A DNA stretch of 29,335 bases from Spirochaetia bacterium (GTDB taxonomy: Bacteria > Spirochaetota > Spirochaetia > PWKH01). Location: positions 1-29,335 of the forward strand of contig SKXS01000264.1 of the NCBI GenBank assembly GCA_007128345.1. The letters run 5' to 3'. This document shows positions 8,433 to 16,733 of this stretch, piece after piece. Position numbers and translations under genes: made by a program. Each line of letters begins with the position of its first letter. Position 1 is the first letter of the stretch. The notes below the pieces were generated by a model. That model did no database searches. It had not been told where the DNA came from and saw only the letters and a program-made list of their open reading frames with translations.

Positions 8433-9329
8433 ATGAGAAAGCTGCTTCTAATCCTGCTCTCTGTATTCGTGGTATTCCTGATCTGGGGAGTGGTTGCTGG
8501 CATAGATATCCAGCGGGGAATGCTCAATGAATCATTCATTGAGCAGGTGCTCGAGGACATTCCACTGGCTGAAGCAGCAAGCAGGGAGCTTCCCCGAATA
8601 ATTATGTCGGAACTGCCCGCAGAGATGCCGCCGGTTATCAGGCAGGAGCTTCCTCATGCAATTGCTTCCGTGTTTACGCCGGAGTGGTTTCAAAAGACGC
8701 TTAAGCAGGTGTCAAGCGAGATGCTCGCTGCATTAAGACGCGGAGAAAATCTGGATGCAGCCATATCTATAGAGGCTGAAAAGCAGCTGGTTTATGAACA
8801 GCTGCTGTACCGTCTGGGTGAACTTTCTGACGAGGAACTTATGCGGGGAGGAATGCCTCGGTTCATGATTGCGTTTATTCCGTACAATCAACTGATGCAG
8901 GGAATACCGAATACCTTGTCTCTCCAGCAGATTTTGACGCAATCTGATGTGCAGATGAATGTCGGGGAAATGCTTGATTTTCATCAGCGAGCCAGGAGAA
9001 ACTTCATTATCGGTATTGCGTTGCTGATCCCCATGTGCGCGGCCGGCTTTGTGCTTCTTGCAGGTTTGAACGGAGCGTTGCGCTGGGCTGGCTGGACATT
9101 CATAGTATCGGGAAGTTTGTACCTTTCAGGACTTCTGCTGCTGCATGTAGCAATGCCCGGCATAATTGCTTCGGCAGGCGATATTCCAGAGACTGCTCGG
9201 GAGATACTCTTGCCCGCGTCAGAGATGATGCTTAGGTTGTTTATGTTTTCGCCTATGCTGGTAGTAGGTATTGGAGCGCTGCTGGTCATACTATCGCTAA
9301 TTCTGCCGAGACGAAGAAGCTCGGCATAA
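8433..9329 (+). CDS. Hypothetical membrane protein
   Basis: A 298-residue protein I do not recognise. An uncleaved or signal-like hydrophobic segment occupies residues 4-24 (MRKLLLILLSVFVVFLIWG), followed by about 165 mainly hydrophilic residues that would be outside the inner membrane, with several proline and glutamate-rich helices (MSELPAEMPPVIRQELP). Three more hydrophobic segments lie in the C-terminal 110 residues, starting NFIIGIALLIPM, and the protein ends in a basic tail (RRRSSA). GGAGG 7 bases upstream fixes the ATG at 8433; an in-frame TTG 4 codons earlier overlaps that ribosome site. A 25-base perfect palindrome lies within codons 30-38. The gene is divergent from the MFS exporter and 77 bases upstream of the ClC gene, with which it may be co-transcribed. 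Confidence 0.75.
   Translation: MRKLLLILLSVFVVFLIWGVVAGIDIQRGMLNESFIEQVLEDIPLAEAASRELPRIIMSELPAEMPPVIRQELPHAIASVFTPEWFQKTLKQVSSEMLAALRRGENLDAAISIEAEKQLVYEQLLYRLGELSDEELMRGGMPRFMIAFIPYNQLMQGIPNTLSLQQILTQSDVQMNVGEMLDFHQRARRNFIIGIALLIPMCAAGFVLLAGLNGALRWAGWTFIVSGSLYLSGLLLLHVAMPGIIASAGDIPETAREILLPASEMMLRLFMFSPMLVVGIGALLVILSLILPRRRSSA
8521..8545. repeat. 25-base palindrome inside a coding region
   Basis: TGCTCAATGAAT and ATTCATTGAGCA are perfect 12-base arms around a single C. It lies 88 bases into the gene at 8433-9329 and encodes MLNESFIEQ. In DNA it would be a two-fold symmetric protein site; in RNA it could fold as a hairpin after opening one or two central pairs. Confidence 0.8.
9304..9326 (+). 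terminator. Weak hairpin at the end of the hypothetical membrane gene
   Basis: TGCCGAG and CTCGGCA form a 7-base stem around a 9-base loop, overlapping the last codons. No T-run follows immediately, so termination is doubtful and read-through into the ClC gene is possible. Confidence 0.25.
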
Positions 9330-9406
9330 GTGCATTATATTTATTAGCTGTTGTTTCTCTTTTTCTGTATGATGGTGCGGACTTCATATGTCGAGGAGAT
9401 ATTCTC

Positions 9407-10747
9407 ATGAGGAGATGGTACGGCGAACAAGTCATTCTGCTTACAGGTATGGTTAAGTGGCTCATTATATCGGTGATAATCGGGGTAATCACGGGATTTT
9501 CAACTGCGGGGTTTCTAGCCCTCCTCGAGTTTTCTGTAGAACGTACAGCCAGGTACCGATGGTATTTTCTCTCCCTTCCACTTGCTTTGTTCATAGCAAA
9601 GTTCCTCATCCATACGTGTGCGCGGGAAGCTGAAGGATACGGGACGGAAACCGTCATCAGGGCGATACATATGCATTCAGGCAGGATGAGCATTAAGGTC
9701 ATTCCCATAAAAATACTTGCTACGGTTATTACCATCGCATCAGGAGGATCTGCTGGAAAGTGGGGCCCAAGTGTTCAGGTAGGGTCAGTGCTCGCATCAC
9801 AGGCTGCATCAATATTTCGGCTCAACGATGAGGATATGAAGCGTGCAGTCATATGCGGTATCAGTGGGGCGTTTGCTGCAGTCTTCGGTACTCCTGTTGC
9901 CGGGGCGATTTTTGCAGTTGAGGTGCTCTTTCTGGGCAAAATAATGTATGCTACTGTATTTCCCGCTCTGATAACAGCCTATATAAGTTTTGAGGTTGCA
10001 TCTGCTGCCGGCATGATATACGAACAGGTGCTTGTGCAAATCCCTGCCGGTATAGATCTCCTGCTCTACAGCAAGGCAGTTCTTGCCGGCATCCTCTTCG
10101 GTTTTGTTGCCCTAATACTGATCAGCGCTATGAAAAAATCTTTTTCATTCTTCGCAGCTCTCTCCATATATCCCCCGCTGAAGGCGGCAATTGGAGGACT
10201 AGTCGTAGTCGCCTGTGCGCTGATCTTCTCACCCATGTACATCGGTCTTGGCTCCTCGGCTATCACCGGGTACCTCAGCGGGTATATCGGTGAGCCCCAT
10301 GGATTCTTGGTAAAGATTGCCGCAACTGCAGTAACCCTAGGTTCAGGTGGAAGCGGCGGTATCGTGACACCCATTGTATTTATCGGTACATCCTTCGGGA
10401 GCTTTCTTGGCAGCATCCTCCAGGAGGATACCGTGCTTTTTGCCGCATTGGGTATGGTTTCAGTGCTTTCAGGTGCTGCTAATACTCCGATAGCCTGCAT
10501 ATTCTTTGCGGCCGAACTATTCGGTTTGGCTGCGGCACCCTTAGCCGCAGTCTCTTGTGTTGCCAGCTACCTGGTAACTGGTCACCGGGGTGTATTCACC
10601 AGCCAGGTGCTGGCTCTCTCAAAAAGTCCTTCCCTTGATGTGCCGTACGGGGTTGAAATTGAAGAAGCGGACACCAAATACAAGAACAGGGAGCATACTC
10701 TGGCTGCATATATATGCAGAAAGATGAAGAATATGCAGAAAAATTGA
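9407..10747 (+). CDS. ClC-family chloride channel/transporter with altered gate
   Basis: A 446-residue ClC protein with the usual hydrophobic helices and conserved signatures: GSGGSAGKWGP... style selectivity region at residues 113-121, FGTPVAGAIFAVE (helices F-H) and GSGGSGGIVTPIVFIG (helix N). Three key positions depart from the family. The gating glutamate of the G-K/R-E-G-P motif is Trp119 (codon TGG, 9761-9763). The first selectivity motif, GSGIP in E. coli ClC, reads GYGTE at residues 77-81, so the central serine appears to be tyrosine. Loss of the gating glutamate normally abolishes proton coupling and opens the pathway. There are no CBS domains after the membrane part; a short charged tail (KYKNREHTLAAY) ends it. 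AGGAGAT six bases before the ATG fixes the start. It lies downstream of an unknown membrane protein on the same strand. Transported ion and whether it is a channel cannot be read from sequence. Confidence 0.9.
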   Translation: MRRWYGEQVILLTGMVKWLIISVIIGVITGFSTAGFLALLEFSVERTARYRWYFLSLPLALFIAKFLIHTCAREAEGYGTETVIRAIHMHSGRMSIKVIPIKILATVITIASGGSAGKWGPSVQVGSVLASQAASIFRLNDEDMKRAVICGISGAFAAVFGTPVAGAIFAVEVLFLGKIMYATVFPALITAYISFEVASAAGMIYEQVLVQIPAGIDLLLYSKAVLAGILFGFVALILISAMKKSFSFFAALSIYPPLKAAIGGLVVVACALIFSPMYIGLGSSAITGYLSGYIGEPHGFLVKIAATAVTLGSGGSGGIVTPIVFIGTSFGSFLGSILQEDTVLFAALGMVSVLSGAANTPIACIFFAAELFGLAAAPLAAVSCVASYLVTGHRGVFTSQVLALSKSPSLDVPYGVEIEEADTKYKNREHTLAAYICRKMKNMQKN

Positions 10748-10798
10748 TTATTTCTTTTTTAAACAATAAGTTTCTATTCATATTGGCTATAACTTCCA

Positions 10799-10827
10799 TT
10801 GAAATCATATGTTACTTGCTGTAGTAT
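10799..10827 (+). promoter_or_regulatory. Promoter of the ABC peptide-transport operon
   Basis: TTGAAA (-35) and TAGTAT (-10) are separated by 17 bases. Transcription would begin near 10834, leaving a leader of about 100 bases before the binding-protein ATG. The inverted repeat at 10840-10857 lies just downstream of the predicted start. Confidence 0.5.
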
Positions 10828-10839
10828 TTCTATTTAGTA

Positions 10840-10857
10840 CACACCTATTGGGGTGTG
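10840..10857 (+). promoter_or_regulatory. Inverted repeat at the operon's transcription start
   Basis: CACACC and GGTGTG are perfect 6-base arms around TATTGG. The position, about +6 to +24 from the predicted start, is where a repressor would block initiation; it could also be a 5' stabilising RNA hairpin. No regulator gene is adjacent. Confidence 0.35.
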
Positions 10858-10936
10858 GTAATAACAATAATATACTGATTTGTTTCCTGATTCATGCGCG
10901 CGCAAAGGAAAACAGGCAGTATAGGGAGGATTATGT

Positions 10937-12595
10937 ATGGTACGTAAAAGGTTGATGGCTGGAATTATCATTGCAGCCATAGTACTCGCTTCTTTTTCTC
11001 TTGCAGCCGCAGGGCGTCAGGAAACTGTGTCCGATGCTGAAATGGGACCCCTGGTACCCGAACTGGTGATCTTGAGTTCACTTCCTGAATCGAACCTGGT
11101 GAACTATGAGATGGCACAGGAGCTTGCCGAGGAACTGGAAAAGCTGGGGGTAAATATGACCGCTCAGCCAACCGATTTCTCGGTGCTGCTCGATGTCCTT
11201 TACGGAGAAGACATGGACTATGATGCCTACACTATCGGCTGGTCCGGCCGGGTTGAACGCCTTGATCCTGACATGTTCATCTACTCGATCAATCATTCAG
11301 ATAACGCGAATCCTGGCGGGAATAATACTTCACGGTTCGTGAACCCTGAATTTGACGCGCTCGCCGATGCGCAGCGCGGTGAAATGGACATTGCCAAGAG
11401 GCGTGAGATTGTATGGGAAGCACAGAGGATTCTTGCTGAAGAGATTCCCCGAATCACTACGTACTCCAGGGCAAATGTGCAGACCTACAACAAGGAACGC
11501 TTTACCGGTCTTGAGAATATGTCCGGTGAAGGTCTTTTCAATGAGTGGTCACCCATGGTAATGGAGGCGCTGACGGACAGGACTGTACCGGTTGTGGCCA
11601 GCAACGTGAATATCACCAACCTGAATCCCTTCGGGGCACGGAGCGTCTATGACTGGAGGAACCTGAGGCTGATCTACGACAAGCTGGTAAGGCTTTCTGT
11701 AGATGTGGAGCCGGTTCCCTGGGCAGCGACAGGATGGGAAGTGGTAAACGATGTAACTATTGATGTAACATTGCGGTCTGGTATGGAGTTTCATGACGGT
11801 ATGGCGGTAACACCAGCGGATGTGAAGTGGACCTATGAAGAGTTTATGTCCATGCCTGACAGCTACTTTGCAGCGTTTGTACAGCCGATTGAGTCTGTAG
11901 AACTCCTGGGAGGAAATGTCATTCGCTTCAATATGAAGTATCCGTATGCGCCGTTCATTACAACTACATTAACCCAGATTCCTATACTTCCTAAGCATAT
12001 TTGGGATCAAGTAGGTGATGTGACCCAGTACCACAACGCGCATCCCGTAGGAAGCGGACCTTTTGAGTTTGTACGCTTCAGGACCGGTGAAGAACTGGTG
12101 ACTGCCAAGTATGAAGATTATTTCTACCCGGTGAATATCGACGGGTACATCTTCAAGATCTACGCATCACCTGAAGGAGTGCTGACTGACCTCGAACTGA
12201 AGGTAGTTGACATGGTCTCCTACGACCTGATCCCCGCACACATCAACATGATCAAGGCAAACGAAGGCGGAAGGTTCAGCCACCTGCAGATCACTGAAGC
12301 ACCCGATATCGGGTTTTTCTACATCGGCATGAACCAGAATCGTCCTCCGTTTGACAACAAGGACTTCAGAGTGGCAATTGCGCATCTCGTTGACTACGAT
12401 TATGCCCTGGATGTACTGCTTGACGGATACGGTTCACGGGGAGGTGCCGGTCTGGTCATCAATGCGGCCAATGAATTCTGGCACAATCCTGATGTGCCCA
12501 TTTATGATACCTACGATCCTGCTAAGGCAAGACAGATTCTTGCTGATGCAGGGTTTACATGGGACAGCCAGGGCCGGCTGAGAATGCCCAAGTAG
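10937..12595 (+). CDS. ABC transporter substrate-binding protein (SBP_bac_5), circularly permuted
   Basis: A 552-residue periplasmic binding protein that delivers peptides or oligosaccharides to the permeases encoded next. A signal peptide (residues 1-25, cleavage near SLAAA; no lipobox Cys) is followed at about 42-210 by sequence that normally ends this family: ELVILSS strand, NYEMAQELAEELEKLGV helix, DYDAYTIGWSGR with DPD, N-TSRFVNPEFDAL, and RITTYSRANVQTYNK. At about 217 the usual mature N-terminus begins (VNITNLNPFGARSVYDW), then VPWAATGWE, LRSGMEFHDGMAVTPADVKWTY, ILPKHIWD, HPVGSGPFEF, NRPPFDNKDFRVAIAHLVD and YDPAKARQILADAGF. It stops at GRLRMPK, exactly where DG-P-ELVIL would continue in an ordinary member. 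The overall length is normal, so no lobe is missing; the order is rotated. GGAGG precedes the start. A 13-base hairpin separates it from the permease gene. Confidence 0.93.
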   Translation: MVRKRLMAGIIIAAIVLASFSLAAAGRQETVSDAEMGPLVPELVILSSLPESNLVNYEMAQELAEELEKLGVNMTAQPTDFSVLLDVLYGEDMDYDAYTIGWSGRVERLDPDMFIYSINHSDNANPGGNNTSRFVNPEFDALADAQRGEMDIAKRREIVWEAQRILAEEIPRITTYSRANVQTYNKERFTGLENMSGEGLFNEWSPMVMEALTDRTVPVVASNVNITNLNPFGARSVYDWRNLRLIYDKLVRLSVDVEPVPWAATGWEVVNDVTIDVTLRSGMEFHDGMAVTPADVKWTYEEFMSMPDSYFAAFVQPIESVELLGGNVIRFNMKYPYAPFITTTLTQIPILPKHIWDQVGDVTQYHNAHPVGSGPFEFVRFRTGEELVTAKYEDYFYPVNIDGYIFKIYASPEGVLTDLELKVVDMVSYDLIPAHINMIKANEGGRFSHLQITEAPDIGFFYIGMNQNRPPFDNKDFRVAIAHLVDYDYALDVLLDGYGSRGGAGLVINAANEFWHNPDVPIYDTYDPAKARQILADAGFTWDSQGRLRMPK

Positions 12596-12624
12596 CACAC
12601 GTTTAATTATTATGTCTTTTATTA

Positions 12625-12657
12625 CCGTGAAGGAACCTGCAAACGGTTCCTTCACGG
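12625..12657 (+). terminator. Intra-operon hairpin between binding protein and permease
   Basis: CCGTGAAGGAACC and GGTTCCTTCACGG form a perfect 13-base stem around a 7-base loop, 29 bases after the binding-protein stop. No T-run follows, so partial termination or 3' mRNA protection is more likely than full termination. Such hairpins commonly raise binding-protein output over the membrane subunits. Confidence 0.7.
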
Positions 12658-12694
12658 CTGTTACTGCATCAAGAAAATATAAGGATAATTGCCC

Positions 12695-13663
12695 GTGTTA
12701 GGATACATTATTCGCAGATTGCTGATCATGGTGCTGATGATCTTGCTGGTATCCACCATGATATTCCTGCTGTTTCGGACCATGCCGGGAGATCCGACCG
12801 CATCCATGGTTGACCCATCAATACCCCGGGAGGCCAGGCAGGCACTCCTTGAACGATATGGCCTCCATGAAAGCCTGTGGACCCAGTATGCGATTTTCAT
12901 GAAGGATCTGGTCAGGCTCGATTTCGGGACTTCCTACTTCTACAATCGGCCTGTCCTGCGGGTAATCCAGGACCGGCTTCCGGCAACACTAATCCTCATG
13001 TTTACCGCGATGCTCTTTGCCTATATTATCGGCATATTCGGCGGTGCATGGATGGCCTGGAAGCGGGGTACAAAACTAGAGTCACTCGGTATTACCTTCA
13101 GCCTAATTTTCAGGTCAGCCCCGACATTCTGGGTAGGGCTGCTGGTCATCATGTTCTTCGCGGTGAGGCTGGGATGGTTCCCTGCTCAGGGAATGCGTTC
13201 CACCGGATACGTGGGAAATACCTTCAGAGAGATATTCCTGACCACTGACTTCCTCCGCCATCTGGTGCTTCCGGCTTTCACTGCCGGACTCTACTTTCTG
13301 GCAACTCCCACGCTCATCATGCGTAACAGCATGCTCGAAGTCCTCTCAGAGGATTATATAGAAATGGCCCATGCAAAGGGTCTCCGTGAGCGGCGGGTGC
13401 TCTACCGGCATGCCGCCAGGAACGCGCTGCTGCCCGTGGTGACAGCGGGAGCGCTCTTCATCGGTGCGGCCATAGGTGGTCAGGTCCTTATAGAAGTAGT
13501 CTACAGCTGGCCCGGGCTGGGCAGGGAAATTGTTCAGGCGGTGACCCGGTCTGACTATCCCCTGGCGCAAGGATGTTTCATTATCCTCTCTACGTTGGTG
13601 ATGGTAATGAATCTCATCGCGGATGTGCTCTATGCCTTCCTGGATCCACGGATCACCTACTAG
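12695..13663 (+). CDS. ABC transporter permease, DppB/OppB type
   Basis: A 322-residue inner-membrane permease. It opens MLGYIIRRLLIMVLMILLVS, the standard start of this family, followed by the RTMPGDP element, six predicted transmembrane segments and the cytoplasmic EAA loop that contacts the ATPase (DYIEMAHAKGLRERRVLYRHAARNALLP). It ends LIADVLYAFLDPRITY as usual. I chose GTG 12695, nine bases after AAGGA, over the in-frame TTG at 12689, which is only three bases away from it. It pairs with the DppC-type permease that begins 17 bases after its stop. The substrate class is set by the binding protein and not determinable here. Confidence 0.93.
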   Translation: MLGYIIRRLLIMVLMILLVSTMIFLLFRTMPGDPTASMVDPSIPREARQALLERYGLHESLWTQYAIFMKDLVRLDFGTSYFYNRPVLRVIQDRLPATLILMFTAMLFAYIIGIFGGAWMAWKRGTKLESLGITFSLIFRSAPTFWVGLLVIMFFAVRLGWFPAQGMRSTGYVGNTFREIFLTTDFLRHLVLPAFTAGLYFLATPTLIMRNSMLEVLSEDYIEMAHAKGLRERRVLYRHAARNALLPVVTAGALFIGAAIGGQVLIEVVYSWPGLGREIVQAVTRSDYPLAQGCFIILSTLVMVMNLIADVLYAFLDPRITY

Positions 13664-13680
13664 GTGCGGGAGGCTACACT

Positions 13681-14631
13681 ATGGGACAAATGATTACACG
13701 AATACGAGAATTCATGCGATCCGGCCTCAACCCGAAACAGGGCGGGGGATCATCTATCAGGAGAAACAGCCAGAGCTTTTTTGCGGTATTCATCACAAGC
13801 CTGAAAAGCGACAAGCTTGCCCTTATTGGGGTCGTGCTCCTGATATTTTTTATCTTCGTCGGCATTTTTGCCGAGCAGATAGCACCGCACGGGCCCAGAG
13901 ACCGGCACTATACGGAGGACCGCCAGATCCGACGACTGGAACCCCCTTCATGGGAACATCCGTTCGGAACCACTGACGTGGGCAGGGATATCTACAGCCA
14001 GGTGGTCCTGGGAACCCGGACAGCATTAATCGTCGGTTTTCTGGCTGCACTGCTGGTTACTTTTGTAGGTTCCGTGGTAGGCATCATATCCGGCTACTTT
14101 GGAGGGGTGGTGGACACAGTCCTTATGCGGATTGTGGATTTCTTCTACGCCATACCCTTCATACCTTTTGTTATCGTTCTAGCCGCTGTGCTCAAACCGA
14201 GTTTGTGGAATGTCATATTGGCAGTCTCCATGCTCTCATGGCGGACTGTTGCCCGTATTGTCAGATCCCAGGTGCTCTCCATAGCCAAGAGACCTTATAT
14301 TAAAGCGGCAAAGGTTGCCGGGGCTGGGCATGTGCGGATTATGTTCAAGTACATATTGCCGAACGTGATCCCCCTGGTTCTACTTGAGATGGCCTTCATG
14401 GTGAACTGGGCAATAACTGCCGAAGCAAGCATCGCATTTCTAGGATTCGGAGATCCCCGCGTGACAAGCTGGGGACAGATTCTTCATATTAACTTTGTCT
14501 CGGGATATTCCCGGGCTGCCTGGTGGTGGACCATCCCGCCGGGACTGGCTATCGTACTGCTGTTGGTGTCAATATTCTTTTTTGCACGTTCACTTGAAGC
14601 AGTAGTGGACCCGAGATTACGGAAGAGATAA
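13681..14631 (+). CDS. ABC transporter permease, DppC/OppC type
   Basis: A 316-residue permease and partner of the preceding DppB-type subunit. The N-terminal extension (about residues 1-45) is basic and cytoplasmic, then the OppC_N region (LKSDKLALIGVVLLIFF) and the PHGPRD / PPSWEHPFGTTDVGRDIYSQV element typical of DppC. The EAA loop is PYIKAAKVAGAGHVRIMFKYILPN in essence, and the end is LEAVVDPRLRKR. I chose ATG 13681 with GGAGG about 8 bases upstream; the frame is open a further 36 codons into the previous gene, where it is only a shadow. Confidence 0.93.
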   Translation: MGQMITRIREFMRSGLNPKQGGGSSIRRNSQSFFAVFITSLKSDKLALIGVVLLIFFIFVGIFAEQIAPHGPRDRHYTEDRQIRRLEPPSWEHPFGTTDVGRDIYSQVVLGTRTALIVGFLAALLVTFVGSVVGIISGYFGGVVDTVLMRIVDFFYAIPFIPFVIVLAAVLKPSLWNVILAVSMLSWRTVARIVRSQVLSIAKRPYIKAAKVAGAGHVRIMFKYILPNVIPLVLLEMAFMVNWAITAEASIAFLGFGDPRVTSWGQILHINFVSGYSRAAWWWTIPPGLAIVLLLVSIFFFARSLEAVVDPRLRKR

Positions 14632-14637
14632 CAAACT

Positions 14638-15696
14638 ATGTCATTTTTAGATGTTACAGATTTGGATATTACCTACACTGTAGGAGCGGGATCACTCAAG
14701 GCAGTTGACGGGGTCTCCTTTTCACTGCGCAAAGGTGAGAGCATGGGGATCGTCGGCGAGAGCGGGTGCGGCAAGACTACTATTGCCAAGGGGCTCATGC
14801 AACTGCTGCCAAAAAACGGAGCCATCACCAGGGGTTCAATTACGCTCAACGGCCGGGAACTGGTAGGTTTGAGCAAGGAAGCGGTACGGCGCCTCAGGCT
14901 GAAGGAAATTGCCATGATTTCCCAGAGTGCCATGAACGCCCTCAACCCGGTCTACACGATCGGAGACCAGCTGGTGGAAGGGATCATGGCCCATACATCC
15001 TTCGGGAACCGTGGGGCATACAAGCGGGCTGTTGAAGTCTTTGAAATGGTAGGCCTTGAAGAAAAGCGCATGAGAAGCTTCCCTCATCAGATGAGCGGGG
15101 GAATGAAACAGCGCGCAGTAATTGCCATGGCCCTGTCGCTCAACCCGTCTCTCATCATTGCCGATGAACCCACGACTGCTCTTGATGTGGTGGTGCAGGA
15201 CAGGATTCTCCACCGCATTATCAAGATACAGAAGGAAATCAACAGCTCCATGATATTCATTACCCACGACATTTCTGTGGTATCAGAAATTTGTGAAACC
15301 ATTGTGGTGATGTACGGAGGCAAAGTCATGGAGATGTCTCCGACGGATACTTTTTTCCGCCGCCCGTTCCATCCCTATTCACTAGGGCTAAAGAATGCGT
15401 TTCCCCTGATCACCGAGATCACTGATGAGCTTATATCTATTCCAGGCACTCCCCCGAATCTCCTGCTTGAGCTCAAGGGATGCAGGTTTAATGAACGGTG
15501 CCCGTTTGCACAGCAGAAATGTGCAGTGGAATTGCCTTTATTCTACGAGCCTGAGCCTGGACACAAAGTGGCATGCCACTTTCCCGAGCGGGTGGAGGAG
15601 TTCAGAGAACGTTCCAGTCACAGGGACACCTGGGAAGTGGTACGTGAGCGCCTGATACGGGAGTACATGGAAAAGGGAGCAGTTGAGTATGCATGA
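14638..15696 (+). CDS. ABC transporter ATP-binding protein, DppD/OppD type
   Basis: A 352-residue ATPase. Walker A is GESGCGKTT (about residues 40-48), the Q-loop is MISQSAMNALNPVYTIGDQ, the signature is MSGGMKQRAVIAM, Walker B is LIIADEPTTALD and the switch histidine is in FITHD. The C-terminal oligopeptide extension has four cysteines (C-x6-C...C...C: GCRFNERCPFAQQKC, later ACHFPE), as in family members that carry an iron-sulfur site. The start lies six bases after the permease stop and has no strong ribosome site, so translation may be coupled. The 3' end overlaps the next ATPase start. Confidence 0.94.
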   Translation: MSFLDVTDLDITYTVGAGSLKAVDGVSFSLRKGESMGIVGESGCGKTTIAKGLMQLLPKNGAITRGSITLNGRELVGLSKEAVRRLRLKEIAMISQSAMNALNPVYTIGDQLVEGIMAHTSFGNRGAYKRAVEVFEMVGLEEKRMRSFPHQMSGGMKQRAVIAMALSLNPSLIIADEPTTALDVVVQDRILHRIIKIQKEINSSMIFITHDISVVSEICETIVVMYGGKVMEMSPTDTFFRRPFHPYSLGLKNAFPLITEITDELISIPGTPPNLLLELKGCRFNERCPFAQQKCAVELPLFYEPEPGHKVACHFPERVEEFRERSSHRDTWEVVRERLIREYMEKGAVEYA

Positions 15697-16714
15697 GAAA
15701 CCGTTAATCACCATCAGCAGCCTGAAGAAATACTATCCTGTCAGAAAGGGATTCCGTGACATGTTCAACCATGCGAAACAGTACGTGAAGGCGGTTGACG
15801 ATGTGTCGCTGGTCATCAACCGAGGAGAGATACTCGGTCTGGCGGGGGAGAGCGGATCAGGAAAAACCACAACAGGAGAAATCATCGTTCGGCTTCAGGA
15901 TAAGACCGATGGAGATATTGTATTTGACGGACATCCTCTGGAGGCGGACTCAAAAGAGGACGCCAAACGGTTCAGGAAGGAAATCCAGATGATCTTCCAG
16001 GATCCCTACGAAACCCTGAATCCCCGATTCAATATATTTGAGACCATTGCCGAACCCTTAAAGATTCACGGAGTTAAAAATAAGAAGGAACTGCTGAAGC
16101 GGGTGAAGCGTGCCCTTGAGATTGCCGAACTTAAGCCCCCTGACCACTACCTGTACAGTTATCCCCATGAGCTATCAGGCGGACAGCGGCAGCGTGTGGC
16201 CATTGCCCGGGGTATTGTGCTTGAGCCAAAGTTTCTTGTGGCGGATGAGCCGGTATCCATGCTGGATGTCTCCATCAGGGCGGATATCCTCAATCTCCTC
16301 AAACGGCTTCGTAAGGATATGGGGCTGACCATGCTCTACGTATCCCATGACCTGTCAACTATCAAATACCTGTGTGACAGAATTGCCGTTATGTATTTGG
16401 GCAAGATTGTCGAGCACGGTTCTGTTGACGATGTGCTGTCGAAACCCATGCATCCGTACACCAAGGTGCTTTTTGCGTCAGTACCGGTGGCAGATCCGGA
16501 TTATAAGAAGCAACGGATTATCATAGATGATGAAGTTCCTGACCAAATCAACCTTCCGGCGGGATGCAGGTTCACCCCAAGATGCCCGTACGTGACGCCT
16601 CAGTGCAGCAGCTGCAGCCATGAACTGTTTGAGTATCAGCCTGGTCAGTTCAGCGCATGCATCTACCGCGATGAGGATCTCACCTTTAATCCAGACAGAT
16701 TGATACAGGAATAA
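15689..16714 (+). CDS. ABC transporter ATP-binding protein, DppF/OppF type
   Basis: A 341-residue ATPase that would form a heterodimer with the preceding DppD-type subunit. Walker A is GESGSGKTT, the Q-loop MIFQDPYETLNPR, the signature LSGGQRQRVAIARG, Walker B FLVADEPVSMLD and the switch histidine is in YVSHD. The C-terminal extension again has clustered cysteines (GCRFTPRCPYVTPQCSSC). I chose ATG 15689, nine bases after GGAG, rather than the in-frame TTG two codons earlier. It overlaps the preceding gene by 8 bases. It is the last gene of the operon; 19 bases then separate it from a convergent gene, with no obvious terminator. Confidence 0.94.
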   Translation: MHEKPLITISSLKKYYPVRKGFRDMFNHAKQYVKAVDDVSLVINRGEILGLAGESGSGKTTTGEIIVRLQDKTDGDIVFDGHPLEADSKEDAKRFRKEIQMIFQDPYETLNPRFNIFETIAEPLKIHGVKNKKELLKRVKRALEIAELKPPDHYLYSYPHELSGGQRQRVAIARGIVLEPKFLVADEPVSMLDVSIRADILNLLKRLRKDMGLTMLYVSHDLSTIKYLCDRIAVMYLGKIVEHGSVDDVLSKPMHPYTKVLFASVPVADPDYKKQRIIIDDEVPDQINLPAGCRFTPRCPYVTPQCSSCSHELFEYQPGQFSACIYRDEDLTFNPDRLIQE

Positions 16715-16733
16715 AGACTGTGTGCATAACGGG

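Noticed and set aside
14836..15267. Long reverse frame of 143 codons inside the DppD-type gene
   Set aside because: Shadow of a gene with unambiguous Walker motifs; no supporting features.
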